Positions 15,505-23,741 of a stretch of 35,271 nucleotides of DNA are shown here, in pieces; positions within the stretch are counted from its first letter, which is position 1, and each line of letters opens with the position of its first letter. The notes beneath the pieces were generated by a model that searched no databases, was not told where the DNA came from, and was given only the letters and a program-made list of their open reading frames with translations. Made by a program: the position numbers and the translations under genes. The DNA comes from Chloroflexota bacterium (GTDB lineage Bacteria > Chloroflexota > Anaerolineae > J102), in NCBI GenBank assembly GCA_013151415.1, contig JAADII010000076.1:1-35271 (forward strand), in the 5' to 3' direction.

Positions 15505-18500
15505 TGACGCATCGTTGCAAGCCCATTATCGCACTCAAATCGTTGCAGGTCTCCGTTGCCATCAAAATAGCGCTGGCCATTTTGATGGGTTGCTTGGGGG
15601 TGGTCCTGGTGTTTGCGCCGGACATCTGGGCCGCCCCATTGGGGCAGGGCGGGGGAGGGTCTCATCATGGAAATTACACGGCAACCACCGCGGCTTGTGC
15701 AAAGTGCCATCGCGCGCACACAGCGAATCGAGATAATCTGTTGATAAAGGGTGGCGGTGGGGGAGGCGCCTTGATCGCGCAAAACAACGATGCAGACTAT
15801 CGTATTGCTGAGGACAATCGATTTTGCAATACATGCCACAATGGCACTGGGGCGTCTACAGCCATGCCCGTATCCGCGCACGGCAACGGCGATTTCGCTG
15901 CGCGTTCCGGCGACGCGTTTTTGTTGAAATGCGTCGATTGTCATGATCCTCATGGCTCAGGAAATTTGTTCGATATCAAAGAATACGTGTTCTCCAGCAC
16001 AGGCGAGCCAGTCGGCCCAGTGATATTGACCTCTCGCACAGGTCTCAATTCCTTTGACGATGGCGTAAGTCCGCCCAGCGCTCGTCTTTGCGTGACTTGC
16101 CACGAAGGCAGAGCGGGCATGAACCATGTGGGCGGGGCCGGCCATGAAGGCAATTTCGATTTTAGTGGTGAAGACTGCCTGGTTTGCCATCCACATAGTG
16201 CGGATAGACGGCAGGAGACCAACGACGGCTTCATGCTTGCCCCCAATGTGCGTGAATTGCTGATCGCCAGAGCGCGAGTCGATTTAGGGGTGAGTCAATC
16301 GCTCTCGTCCGATCTTCTTGTCTCCGGAACGCCCTACACCTACACTTTTGTGGTGACAAATTTTGGCCCTCAGGATGCTTGGGGCGTTGTATTCACCGAC
16401 ACCTTGCCCGCGGGCGTTGAGTTGCTCAGTGTGGACAATGCCATCGGCGCCAATTGTTTCGCCTTTGAGCGCGAGGTGCAATGCGCTTTAGGCGATATGC
16501 GCGCAGGCGAAAGCGTCTCTTTGTCTCTGCATGTTTTACCTGCATCCCATCTTTATGGTCTCATTCCCAATCAAGCCGAGGTGCGCGCGGTGCAGGCCGA
16601 CCCCGCCCCTCAGAACAATGTCTCGATATCCGAAGATTCCATTGTGCGTCATGCTGATCTCAGCCTCGATCAAACGGTGACTCCGTTTAGCGTTCTGGCC
16701 GGAGAGAAGTTGACATATACATTGACGATTGCCAATCTCGGGCCCTCTGTCGCTACGGATGTCATTGTGGAAAACACGTTGCCAGAGGGCGTCGAATTCA
16801 TTGCGGCCACGGCTTCGCAAGGGGCGTGCGCGTATGCAAATGGCGTTGTCAGCTGTGATTTGGCGGTTCTTCCGGCGGGAAAAGGCGCAACGGTGGTCAT
16901 CGAGGCCCTGGCTAGTGATATGAACGCGATCTTGGCGAACCTCGCGCGTGTATCTGGCCAAGATTATGATCCCAATCCCGCCAACAATTCGGCCAGAGCG
17001 AGTAGCGAAGTCGTTTGGCAGGCCGATCTCTCCGTTACTCAGAATGCCAACCCATCGCCGGTTGAGGCAGGAACGCTTCTCACATACACCATCGTTGCAA
17101 GCAATGCGGGGCCCTTGACCGCCACCAACACGCGGCTTCGCGACGCCTTGCCAGCCAGCGTTGAGTTGCTGAGCGCATCCCCAAGCCAGGGGCTTTGCAC
17201 CGCCAACGACAACAACGCGGTCACTTGTCGTTTGGGTGATCTGGCCCAAGGCGCTCAAGCCGTCGTTTCATTGGTCGTGCAAGCGCCAAAATCGTCAGAT
17301 GTGCTCACGAATGTGGTTCACATCGCGGCCGAGCCTGAGGACCCCAACCCGGTCAACGATTCATCCACTCTTGAAATCTCTGTTTACGACGGCCCCGATT
17401 TGGCCGTGGTCGCTGCAACCGATCCCGCTGTTGCAACCCCTGGGCGAAGCCTAAAGTACGTCATCGATGTCATCAATATGGGATATACGCCGGCCAACCG
17501 CGTCACCCTGGTCAATGCCATGCCCGCGGACGTGACGCTTGTTTCGGCCACCTCGACCAAAGGCCCTTGTTACGTCAATGCAGATAAGATCACATGCGAA
17601 ATTGGCGCGATGGCGGGAAAGCAAAAAGAAACGGTCACTATTTTGGTTGATGTCTCCGAAGAAGCTGTGGGGGTTTTGGTCGATTCCGCGACGGTTGATG
17701 TTGATGGCGTTGATCCCGATTTGGAGAACAACGTGGCCACCATCGAAACCGAGATTGTCCCGGAAGCTGATCTATCTATCACCAAAGAAGTTTCATCCAA
17801 TGTCGCATCAATCGGCGATGTGCTGAGCTACACCTTTGTCGTGACCAATGCCGGACCCAGCCTGGCCACCAACGTCATGCTGCATGACACATTGCCCCTG
17901 GCGCTTTTGGTCGAGTCGGTGACCACAAGTCAGGGCGAGTGTGAATTAATCGATGATGATCTTTACTGCAATTTGGGTTCATTGGCAAAGGGCGCTGAGG
18001 CCATCGTGATATTGCGAGCAAAGGTGCTGATCGAAACCTCCTTTCTAACCAATACTGTGTTCGTCGTCTCAGATGTGCGCGATCCCGATGAAAGCAACAA
18101 CTCGGCTAATGTGGTTGTTTCCACTGCGCCTCAAACGCCCACATTGACGCCCTTGCCCAGCCCCACCAGGGTTATCACGACAACCCCGACAGCGACTTCC
18201 ACCTCGACGCCCACCTCCACGCCCGTCGTGATGCAAACCCCAACCGCCACCCCAACCGCTGTTTTCACGGCCACCCCAACTCCAACGCCGTCGCTCACGC
18301 CCACGGTGGGTGGGACCCCGACCGTAGGCCCCACCAAGGCGCTCACGCCCACACCAGCCATCGATCCAACTCCCACCCCCACGATTGGCCCCACCTCTTC
18401 ACCCAGCCCAACGGCAACGCCAACTTCCGCCAACGCGCTGGAGCCGACGCCAACTCCGACGCCCGCGGCGTCGCCTCAATTGGCTGTTGATTTGTGGCTC

Positions 18501-18542
18501 TTCTTTGCGCGGTTATCGGTTTTCTTTCTCCGCATCGCATGA
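15501..18542 (+). CDS. Secreted pentaheme cytochrome fused to five DUF11 repeats and a Thr-Pro stalk
   Basis: This 1013-residue protein starts with a long signal peptide, then a heme module homologous to the two upstream cytochromes, with CAKCH 66, CNTCH 109, CVDCH 144, CVTCH 197 and CLVCH 226. Five DUF11 domains follow at about 258, 383, 506, 630 and 754, each with an ADLSxTxxxxP opening, a YTxxxxNxGP core and a Cys-containing tail. Residues about 876-990 are a Thr-Pro-rich stalk, and the last 20 residues are hydrophobic (LWLFFARLSVFFLRIA). I infer that the stalk crosses the cell wall and the C-terminus holds the membrane, displaying the hemes outside; the end helix contains Arg and is not a strong anchor. 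The start overlaps the previous stop (ATGA); ATG 15504 is an alternative. Confidence 0.82.
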   Translation: MMTHRCKPIIALKSLQVSVAIKIALAILMGCLGVVLVFAPDIWAAPLGQGGGGSHHGNYTATTAACAKCHRAHTANRDNLLIKGGGGGGALIAQNNDADYRIAEDNRFCNTCHNGTGASTAMPVSAHGNGDFAARSGDAFLLKCVDCHDPHGSGNLFDIKEYVFSSTGEPVGPVILTSRTGLNSFDDGVSPPSARLCVTCHEGRAGMNHVGGAGHEGNFDFSGEDCLVCHPHSADRRQETNDGFMLAPNVRELLIARARVDLGVSQSLSSDLLVSGTPYTYTFVVTNFGPQDAWGVVFTDTLPAGVELLSVDNAIGANCFAFEREVQCALGDMRAGESVSLSLHVLPASHLYGLIPNQAEVRAVQADPAPQNNVSISEDSIVRHADLSLDQTVTPFSVLAGEKLTYTLTIANLGPSVATDVIVENTLPEGVEFIAATASQGACAYANGVVSCDLAVLPAGKGATVVIEALASDMNAILANLARVSGQDYDPNPANNSARASSEVVWQADLSVTQNANPSPVEAGTLLTYTIVASNAGPLTATNTRLRDALPASVELLSASPSQGLCTANDNNAVTCRLGDLAQGAQAVVSLVVQAPKSSDVLTNVVHIAAEPEDPNPVNDSSTLEISVYDGPDLAVVAATDPAVATPGRSLKYVIDVINMGYTPANRVTLVNAMPADVTLVSATSTKGPCYVNADKITCEIGAMAGKQKETVTILVDVSEEAVGVLVDSATVDVDGVDPDLENNVATIETEIVPEADLSITKEVSSNVASIGDVLSYTFVVTNAGPSLATNVMLHDTLPLALLVESVTTSQGECELIDDDLYCNLGSLAKGAEAIVILRAKVLIETSFLTNTVFVVSDVRDPDESNNSANVVVSTAPQTPTLTPLPSPTRVITTTPTATSTSTPTSTPVVMQTPTATPTAVFTATPTPTPSLTPTVGGTPTVGPTKALTPTPAIDPTPTPTIGPTSSPSPTATPTSANALEPTPTPTPAASPQLAVDLWLFFARLSVFFLRIA
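18127..18470 (+). repeat. Thr-Pro codon repeat (stalk-coding, low complexity)
   Basis: Irregular repeats of ACN-CCN codons encode the proline/threonine stalk of the DUF11 fusion protein. Similar shorter tracts occur in the genes at 14 (near 2070-2115) and 20409 (near 20505-20625). They are coding, not a separate element. Confidence 0.7.
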
Positions 18543-18764
18543 TGCGGATCGATGCTGAGGCCTTTGCGGCCGTTTTCAACAACATCTATACTGCACTTGG
18601 CGGTTTTCAGTGGTGAAAAAGCGAAGAGGATGAGCTCGTTCAGCTCTGCGCGACTTATCTCGTCCGTCGCGTGTTGATCGAGCCAATAGCGAGTCGGCTC
18701 CATCACTTTTCCCGGTTGCGGCGTGCACAGCTTGCGCGGAGATGGCGTGAATCGCGGGGTGATC

Positions 18765-18773
18765 TGGTATAAT
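18765..18773 (+). promoter_or_regulatory. Extended -10 promoter giving a leaderless mRNA
   Basis: TGG followed by TATAAT (18768-18773) is a consensus extended -10. The expected start, seven bases on, is at 18780-18781, the A of the metalloprotease ATG. There is no ribosome-binding site. Confidence 0.65.
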
Positions 18774-18780
18774 ATTTTTC

Positions 18781-20058
18781 ATGGTTCGCGCACATCGACG
18801 CATATACTTGCTTTTCATTGTTTTTGCTCTACTGTTGTTTCTGTGCGTGGCGACGGGGGCCGAGGTGGCGCAGCGTTTCAAGCGCAGCTCGCCCACGCAG
18901 ACCGCAGCGGAACGCTTGGTGGAAGCGTATCGTTTCGATCTGCTTCGCTATGAGATTTCGGCCATCGCGGAAAAAGGGGTTGACCTCACGCGCAGATTGG
19001 GAAGTCGGCTCACGCCAGCAGAGCAACAGCGACTGGTCACCGAATACAACCGCCGCGCCAACGAGCTCTCGCAACTGGAACGCGAGATCACCCGCATCTA
19101 CGCAGACCCCAACATCGCGGATCCCGCTGCGGCGAGCGCGGAATTGCGCCGCAAACAGACGAACATGCGCGCGCTTCAGCGAGATGTGCAGTCTCTGGTC
19201 GAGGCTATTCTGGAAAAGCAAGTGACCGACGCGTTGGCCCAATTGAATTTGACCACCGCGGGGATGGTCTGGCCGCCGGTTCGCTTCACCTTTGATGATC
19301 TGCCCGACTTTTTAATCGTCTCTCCTCGAGAACGCATCGAGTTGGAGGCGGGGGTGCATTTGCGCGGAGATTTGGATATGGCCCAGATCGAATCCATCGA
19401 AGACGCGGTGGCGCAAGCGCTGAATCGCTCTACGCTTGTCGAGAGCTTGGGCGGCCTGGGCGTTTGGCCAACATTGGTCAGTGACGAGGCCAGCCTGGCG
19501 TGGATTCTCAGCACCATCGCCCATGAGTGGGTTCACACCTATCTCGTTTTCTTCCCCCTGGGCCAAAATATGTTTGATAGCGCGGAAATGAACACCATTA
19601 ACGAAACCGTGGCCGACATTGTGGGAGATGAGGTGGGATGGCGTGTGGCCACAGAAATATATGGATTGGATGTCCCGCCGCCTGAACCGCCCCCTCCTCC
19701 AGACCTGACCCCGCCTCCGCCTGATCCTGACGTCTTTGATTTTCGCACCGAGATGCGACGCACGCGGTTGCGCGTGGACGATCTGCTGGCCGAAGGGCGA
19801 GTGGAGGAAGCCGAACAGTATATGGAAATGCGACGTCGCGAGTTTGTGGCCAATGGTTATCCCATTCGTAAGCTCAATCAGGCCTATTTCGCTTTTCATG
19901 GCAGCTACGCCACGACCGCGGCTTCGTCCGATCCCATCGGTCCCAAACTGTGGGAGCTACGCGAGCGAACGCCCGACCTGGCCACCTTTCTTCGAGACGC
20001 GCGCAGCATTCGCGAGCCGGCCGATTTGGACGCGCTATTGGAAGAGCGAGCACAGTAA
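18781..20058 (+). CDS. Membrane-anchored HExxH zinc metalloprotease, family not recognised
   Basis: An N-terminal membrane helix (about residues 8-25) leads into a charged, helical, coiled-coil-like region (40-145), then a domain with the zinc motif HEWVH (His248, Glu249, His252) and, 22 residues later, NETVADIVGDE, whose Glu275 is a plausible third ligand. This layout is that of gluzincin-type metallopeptidases. A Pro-rich linker (PPPEPPPPPDLTPPPPDPD, about 301-319) separates a C-terminal helical tail. Substrate and family name are unknown to me. The gene is predicted to be leaderless, starting at 18781 directly after an extended -10. It follows the cytochrome run but has its own promoter. 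Confidence 0.75.
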   Translation: MVRAHRRIYLLFIVFALLLFLCVATGAEVAQRFKRSSPTQTAAERLVEAYRFDLLRYEISAIAEKGVDLTRRLGSRLTPAEQQRLVTEYNRRANELSQLEREITRIYADPNIADPAAASAELRRKQTNMRALQRDVQSLVEAILEKQVTDALAQLNLTTAGMVWPPVRFTFDDLPDFLIVSPRERIELEAGVHLRGDLDMAQIESIEDAVAQALNRSTLVESLGGLGVWPTLVSDEASLAWILSTIAHEWVHTYLVFFPLGQNMFDSAEMNTINETVADIVGDEVGWRVATEIYGLDVPPPEPPPPPDLTPPPPDPDVFDFRTEMRRTRLRVDDLLAEGRVEEAEQYMEMRRREFVANGYPIRKLNQAYFAFHGSYATTAASSDPIGPKLWELRERTPDLATFLRDARSIREPADLDALLEERAQ

Positions 20059-20253
20059 ACGGGGGATTTCGGCATCATTTATTTTCAGGCGAGGCCCCTT
20101 GACAAAGCGTTTATCGGGCAAAAAGGGGGGCTTGCGCCTCTTTGCCAGGCCGCCGAGGATGATATGGGATGCACCCCTACTTGTGCATCTCTTTGATTCC
20201 ACACTGGCGTCTGAATTCATCTCTGACAGCTTGTTTGGCCTGGCTCGCGGCAA

Positions 20254-20283
20254 TTGCCCAAAGTTCTTGACTTGTTTTATAAT
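20254..20283 (+). promoter_or_regulatory. Promoter for the propeller lipoprotein gene
   Basis: TTGCCC (20254-20259), an 18-base spacer and a perfect TATAAT (20278-20283). The start would be near 20290, leaving a leader of about 120 bases. Confidence 0.55.
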
Positions 20284-20295
20284 CCTCGCTTCTTG

Positions 20296-20332
20296 GCTCA
20301 ATGGCCTTTCAATATTGGTTTGGCCATTGAGC
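20296..20332 (+). promoter_or_regulatory. Leader inverted repeat
   Basis: GCTCAATGGCC (20296-20306) pairs perfectly with GGCCATTGAGC (20322-20332). It begins a few bases after the predicted transcript start and is followed by a T-rich stretch, so it could stabilise the 5' end or attenuate transcription. Confidence 0.5.
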
Positions 20333-20408
20333 TTCTTTGTTAAAATTTTTCTCCACAATATCTCACCACATACTTTGAGATCCATTCTAACTACAGGGAG
20401 GTGTTTCA

Positions 20409-22448
20409 ATGACACACGGATCAAGACCTGGTTTGCTCATCTTGCTTTCACTGCTCTTGGCGTTGGCGCTCGCGGCCTGCGGCGGTAAGGACGAGACGCC
20501 CGCGACCCCCACGGTTGCTCCTTCGCCTCTCGCGGCCACCGCCACGCCTGTTCCGCCTACGCCCACGCCGCTTCCAACCTCGACGCCCACTTCAGAACCC
20601 ACGCCCACGCCCACGCCCATCGTCGCGGCGGGTTGGTATACCTATGTCAACGGCAATGCTGTATTGGATATTGCTCTGCACGACGGCCTTTTGTGGGCTG
20701 CGACCGCAGGTGGAATTGTTGTTTGGGATCCGGCTTCGGGAGAAAAAGGCTCCTACACCACTGCCGATGGTTTGCCCACCAACACTGTAAGAGCCATTGG
20801 TGTTTGTCCCCTTCCCGAACCTCGCATCATCGCCGGCACAGAGTATGGTCTTTCATTCTACGAGCCGGCAACCGACGCCTGGACGCTGATGACGCCGGAC
20901 AATAGCGGCATGACGTTGTCCAAGGTGATATCCCTCGCCTGCGGTCCCGGCGAAAACACTTTGACCATTGGTTACAATAAGGGCGTAGACATCTACCACG
21001 CGGACACAGACGAGTGGGAATTCTTCGACGACAAGAACGGACTGGTCTCTTATTTTGTGGACCGGGTGAGCGTGATCGGCGACGAAGTGTGGGCTTTGTC
21101 TCCACCCTTCGGCGTCTCCGTCATTCATGCAGACCGCAGCATCACCAACTATACAGAAGAGAGCGACATTCCCAACGATAACATCTTGGCCGTGGCTGGT
21201 GACGAAAAGGGAAACGTCTGGATGGCGGCCTCCGATGGTTTGATCAAGTTCGGCGAAGGCGCATGGACAATGTACAATAAAGATAATGTCGAGACGTTCC
21301 TCTTTATCGGTTCCCTCGTTGGCGTGACCGTCGACGCGGACGGCGCGGTTTGGGCGGGCAATATATTTGGCAGCATATGCCAGTTCGACTCCGCCACAGA
21401 AACGTGTCTGGCCGTGTATGAGAATGAGCCCGGCATGCTCGGTGGTCTGATCGGACTGACGAGCGATGACTCGGGCAATGTTTACGCCTACGACAAAGAC
21501 GAGGGCGTTAGCATGTTCGATGGCGAAAGCTGGCGAGCGTTCCAACGTGATGAGTTGGCCGCGTCCAATAACTACAACGCCATCGCTCAATTGCCCGACG
21601 GAACCATCGTTGTGGGAGGGAATTTCGGCATCCAGCGGTTTTCGGCCTACGCCGCGGATGCAAATTGGGAGCAAAACGATATGGAAGTCGATGGAGCCAA
21701 CATCTTCTACGTGACTTCCGAGGGCCTTTGGGTGGGCCATTATGAGGGCGCCAGCTTCTACGACTTCGACGCCGAAACCTGGACGCATGTGGAAAGAGCG
21801 GACGAGCCGGGCCAGGGCATTTACAAAAGCGACGTCATCGCCGTTGCTGAGGATGGCTCGGGCCGAATGTGGTTTGGCACAGACGACGGACTGACGATTT
21901 GGGATGGCGAAACGTTTACATACTTTGATCTGCTGGAGGAAGCGGAGAGGGCCGAAGGCAAATGGCCGCGCATTGTTTACGCGTTGTTATTCGATGGTCG
22001 CAACATGTGGGTTGCCACAGACGGAGCCCTTTTCCGATTCGATGAGTCTGATGAAATAACGAAATGGGACCAGGAGTTGCCGGACATGGGCGTCTACCTG
22101 TTTTCGCCTCGTGCGCTGGCGCTGGACTCGGATGGCGCCTTGCTTTTAGCGATCAAACAGAAGTTGCTCAGATATGATGCAGAAGAGGACGCTTTTTCGG
22201 AAGTGACGGAGGCGAAGGACGCCATATCCTCGATCCTGACCACCGAGACGGGTGAGATATGGCTGGGACTATATCGAGGAGGCGTGGTTCACTACGATGG
22301 CGAGACATGGTCGTCGATGACCACTCTGGATGGTTATGCCCTGCCCTCCAATCGTTTTGGTCGTCAAGGCATTCTTGTGGATGACCTGGGAACCATCTGG
22401 TTCGCGGGGTATGAAGGCGGTTTGGTTCGCTTTGCGCCGGGGCCGTGA
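20409..22448 (+). CDS. Lipoprotein with two-component-regulator-type beta-propeller repeats
   Basis: The 679-residue protein has a lipoprotein signal (lipobox LAAC, lipid-bearing Cys24), a Thr-Pro linker (about 33-75), then repeats ending in W-[GA]-x-[TN]-x-x-G patterns such as GRMWFGTDDGLTIWDGE and GTIWFAGYEGGLVRF. These match the propeller found in the sensor part of large hybrid two-component proteins, here on its own without a kinase. It should sit on the outer face of the membrane and may bind a ligand or a partner. GGGAGGTG at 20396-20403 supports ATG 20409. It is a single-gene unit. Confidence 0.83.
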   Translation: MTHGSRPGLLILLSLLLALALAACGGKDETPATPTVAPSPLAATATPVPPTPTPLPTSTPTSEPTPTPTPIVAAGWYTYVNGNAVLDIALHDGLLWAATAGGIVVWDPASGEKGSYTTADGLPTNTVRAIGVCPLPEPRIIAGTEYGLSFYEPATDAWTLMTPDNSGMTLSKVISLACGPGENTLTIGYNKGVDIYHADTDEWEFFDDKNGLVSYFVDRVSVIGDEVWALSPPFGVSVIHADRSITNYTEESDIPNDNILAVAGDEKGNVWMAASDGLIKFGEGAWTMYNKDNVETFLFIGSLVGVTVDADGAVWAGNIFGSICQFDSATETCLAVYENEPGMLGGLIGLTSDDSGNVYAYDKDEGVSMFDGESWRAFQRDELAASNNYNAIAQLPDGTIVVGGNFGIQRFSAYAADANWEQNDMEVDGANIFYVTSEGLWVGHYEGASFYDFDAETWTHVERADEPGQGIYKSDVIAVAEDGSGRMWFGTDDGLTIWDGETFTYFDLLEEAERAEGKWPRIVYALLFDGRNMWVATDGALFRFDESDEITKWDQELPDMGVYLFSPRALALDSDGALLLAIKQKLLRYDAEEDAFSEVTEAKDAISSILTTETGEIWLGLYRGGVVHYDGETWSSMTTLDGYALPSNRFGRQGILVDDLGTIWFAGYEGGLVRFAPGP

Positions 22449-22585
22449 CCATCCTCCAAGCGTCTATGCATGAGCATGGCTCCCCCGCCCTTTTATCCAC
22501 GCGCGCTGGCTGTTGACCGCGACTTTTGGCCGTGTTTGGTGTTCCTTACGATGGCGCAAAGCAACGCAAAGAGTCGCCTGAAATT

Positions 22586-22613
22586 TTGTCCGATTCGCCG
22601 GTCGTGCTAGAAT
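22586..22613 (+). promoter_or_regulatory. Promoter for the acyl carrier protein gene
   Basis: TTGTCC (22586-22591), a 16-base spacer ending in TGC, then TAGAAT (22608-22613). The extended -10 makes this a good candidate, with a start near 22620. Confidence 0.55.
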
Positions 22614-22708
22614 GCCGGTGGTTTGGCGCTCTTGTGTGCGCTGTTTTCTGAGCGTCGTTTTTTCAAGGCATCAAACACATTCATCATTTTCAAGGGAGAA
22701 AGTAACCC

Positions 22709-22948
22709 ATGAGCGACATTCGAGAACGAGTCGTTGAAATCATTGTCGAGCAATTGGGCGTCGATGCCGACGAGGTCACAGATGAGGCGCGCTTCCGCGA
22801 GGACCTGGAAGCCGACAGCCTGGACCTGGTCGAACTGATGATGGCTTTCGAAGAGGAATTCGGCGGCGAAATCTCCGATGAGGAGGCGCAGAAGATTCAG
22901 ACTGTGGGCGAGGTCATCGAACTGCTCAAAGCCGCCGGAGCCGAATAA
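22709..22948 (+). CDS. acpP: Acyl carrier protein
   Basis: This 79-residue acidic protein carries growing acyl chains on a phosphopantetheine arm in fatty acid synthesis. The attachment Ser lies in the standard motif [14 protein letters not shown], and the flanking helices ([37 protein letters not shown]) are typical AcpP. AAGGGAG lies upstream of ATG 22709. It is transcribed alone: its own promoter precedes it and a strong terminator follows. Usual neighbours fabF and fabG are absent here. Confidence 0.95.
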   Translation: MSDIRERVVEIIVEQLGVDADEVTDEARFREDLEADSLDLVELMMAFEEEFGGEISDEEAQKIQTVGEVIELLKAAGAE

Positions 22949-23012
22949 ACGAAGCGAACGCCATCCGCGTTGCCATGATACTGGAAAGCGTTTCTCCAGT
23001 GACGAAGACATG

Positions 23013-23055
23013 ACAAAACACCGAGCGCGTGTGCGCCCGGTGTTTTGTTTTTCTT
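23013..23055 (+). terminator. Intrinsic terminator after acpP
   Basis: ACAAAACACCG (23013-23023) pairs with CGGTGTTTTGT (23038-23048), an inner GCGC/GCGC stem tops it, and a T-rich run follows to 23055. The next start codon is only five bases further on. Confidence 0.85.
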
Positions 23056-23059
23056 GCAC

Positions 23060-23737
23060 ATGAGCGTCGAATCTGCTGAACCCTTGCAATCCGATCGCGA
23101 GTCGGCCTGGTCCCTTCTGCGCGAGCAGACCGCGGTGGTCATTCTCGCGGGCGGGGCCAGCCGACGCATGGGCCAGGACAAGTCGTTTCTCAAGGTGGGT
23201 GAGGTCTCGCTTATCGAGCGGGTGCTCACCGCCGCGAAATCGCTTTCGGACGAGACGCTCATCATCGCCAATCGAGAAACGGCTTACGCGCATCTTGGCG
23301 TCCCCATTTTTCCCGACGAGAAGCCGGGTTGGGGTCCGTTGATGGGGCTTTATTCGGGTCTGCGAGCCGCGACCCGCGAATTGGTGGTGTTGTTGGCGTG
23401 CGACATGCCCTTCGTCACCCCGGCGCTGGTGCGTTATCTGGTGAGCCTGACGCCCGATGCGGATGTCGTCATTCCTCGCGGTCGCGCGGGCCTGCATCCT
23501 CTCCACGCCGTATATCGTCGTTCAACATGCTTGCCCGCTGTGTCCGCGGCCTTGGCTCAGGGCAAAAGACGCATGATCGATTTCTTCGATGCGGTGCGCG
23601 TGCGAGAAGCGCCCGAACGAGCTTTGCGTCGCTTTGATCCATTGGGCGTGGCTTTGATGAATGTGAACACGCCCGAGGACTTGGCCGCTGCGCGACATCT
23701 TTTACGCCGCGTATATTACGAGCAAGGCGATTATTGA
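23060..23737 (+). CDS. mobA: Molybdenum cofactor guanylyltransferase
   Basis: MobA joins GMP from GTP to molybdopterin, forming the guanine dinucleotide cofactor. The nucleotide-binding motif LAGGASRRMGQDKSFLKVG, the block KPGWGPLMGLYSGLRA and the metal-binding VVLLACDMPFVTPALV are all present. At 225 residues it is longer than E. coli MobA because of about 25 extra residues at the N-terminus. No ribosome-binding site precedes ATG 23060, which sits almost on the acpP terminator. GTG 23135, which would begin right before VILAGG, is an alternative. The alkyltransferase-like gene follows four bases after the stop. No other molybdenum gene is near. Confidence 0.87.
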   Translation: MSVESAEPLQSDRESAWSLLREQTAVVILAGGASRRMGQDKSFLKVGEVSLIERVLTAAKSLSDETLIIANRETAYAHLGVPIFPDEKPGWGPLMGLYSGLRAATRELVVLLACDMPFVTPALVRYLVSLTPDADVVIPRGRAGLHPLHAVYRRSTCLPAVSAALAQGKRRMIDFFDAVRVREAPERALRRFDPLGVALMNVNTPEDLAAARHLLRRVYYEQGDY

Positions 23738-23741
23738 AGCC

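Larger units (their letters stand above)
20059..20408. other. Intergenic interval with promoter and leader hairpin
   Basis: No gene was found. A weak hairpin (GGCAAA near 20117 with TTTGCC near 20141) may end the metalloprotease transcript. A promoter and a leader inverted repeat (listed separately) occupy the second half. TTGACA at 20099 has no partner -10. Confidence 0.5.

Noticed and set aside
18127-18470. Repeated ACNCCN sequence that at first looks like a tandem array
   Set aside because: Units are irregular and stay in frame as Thr-Pro codons; it is a protein stalk, not a CRISPR array or satellite.
18476-18706. Minus-strand 76-codon frame with a fairly protein-like start (TRYWLDQHATDEISRAELN)
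   Set aside because: It overlaps the 3' end of the DUF11 fusion gene, has no ribosome site and loses protein character after about 35 residues; at most a gene remnant.
20099-20127. Perfect TTGACA hexamer
   Set aside because: No -10-like hexamer lies 16-18 bases downstream (the sequence there is G-rich).
20035-20424. Minus-strand 129-codon frame in the gap before the propeller lipoprotein
   Set aside because: It crosses the plus-strand promoter and leader hairpin, is Lys/Arg-rich without motifs and has no ribosome site.
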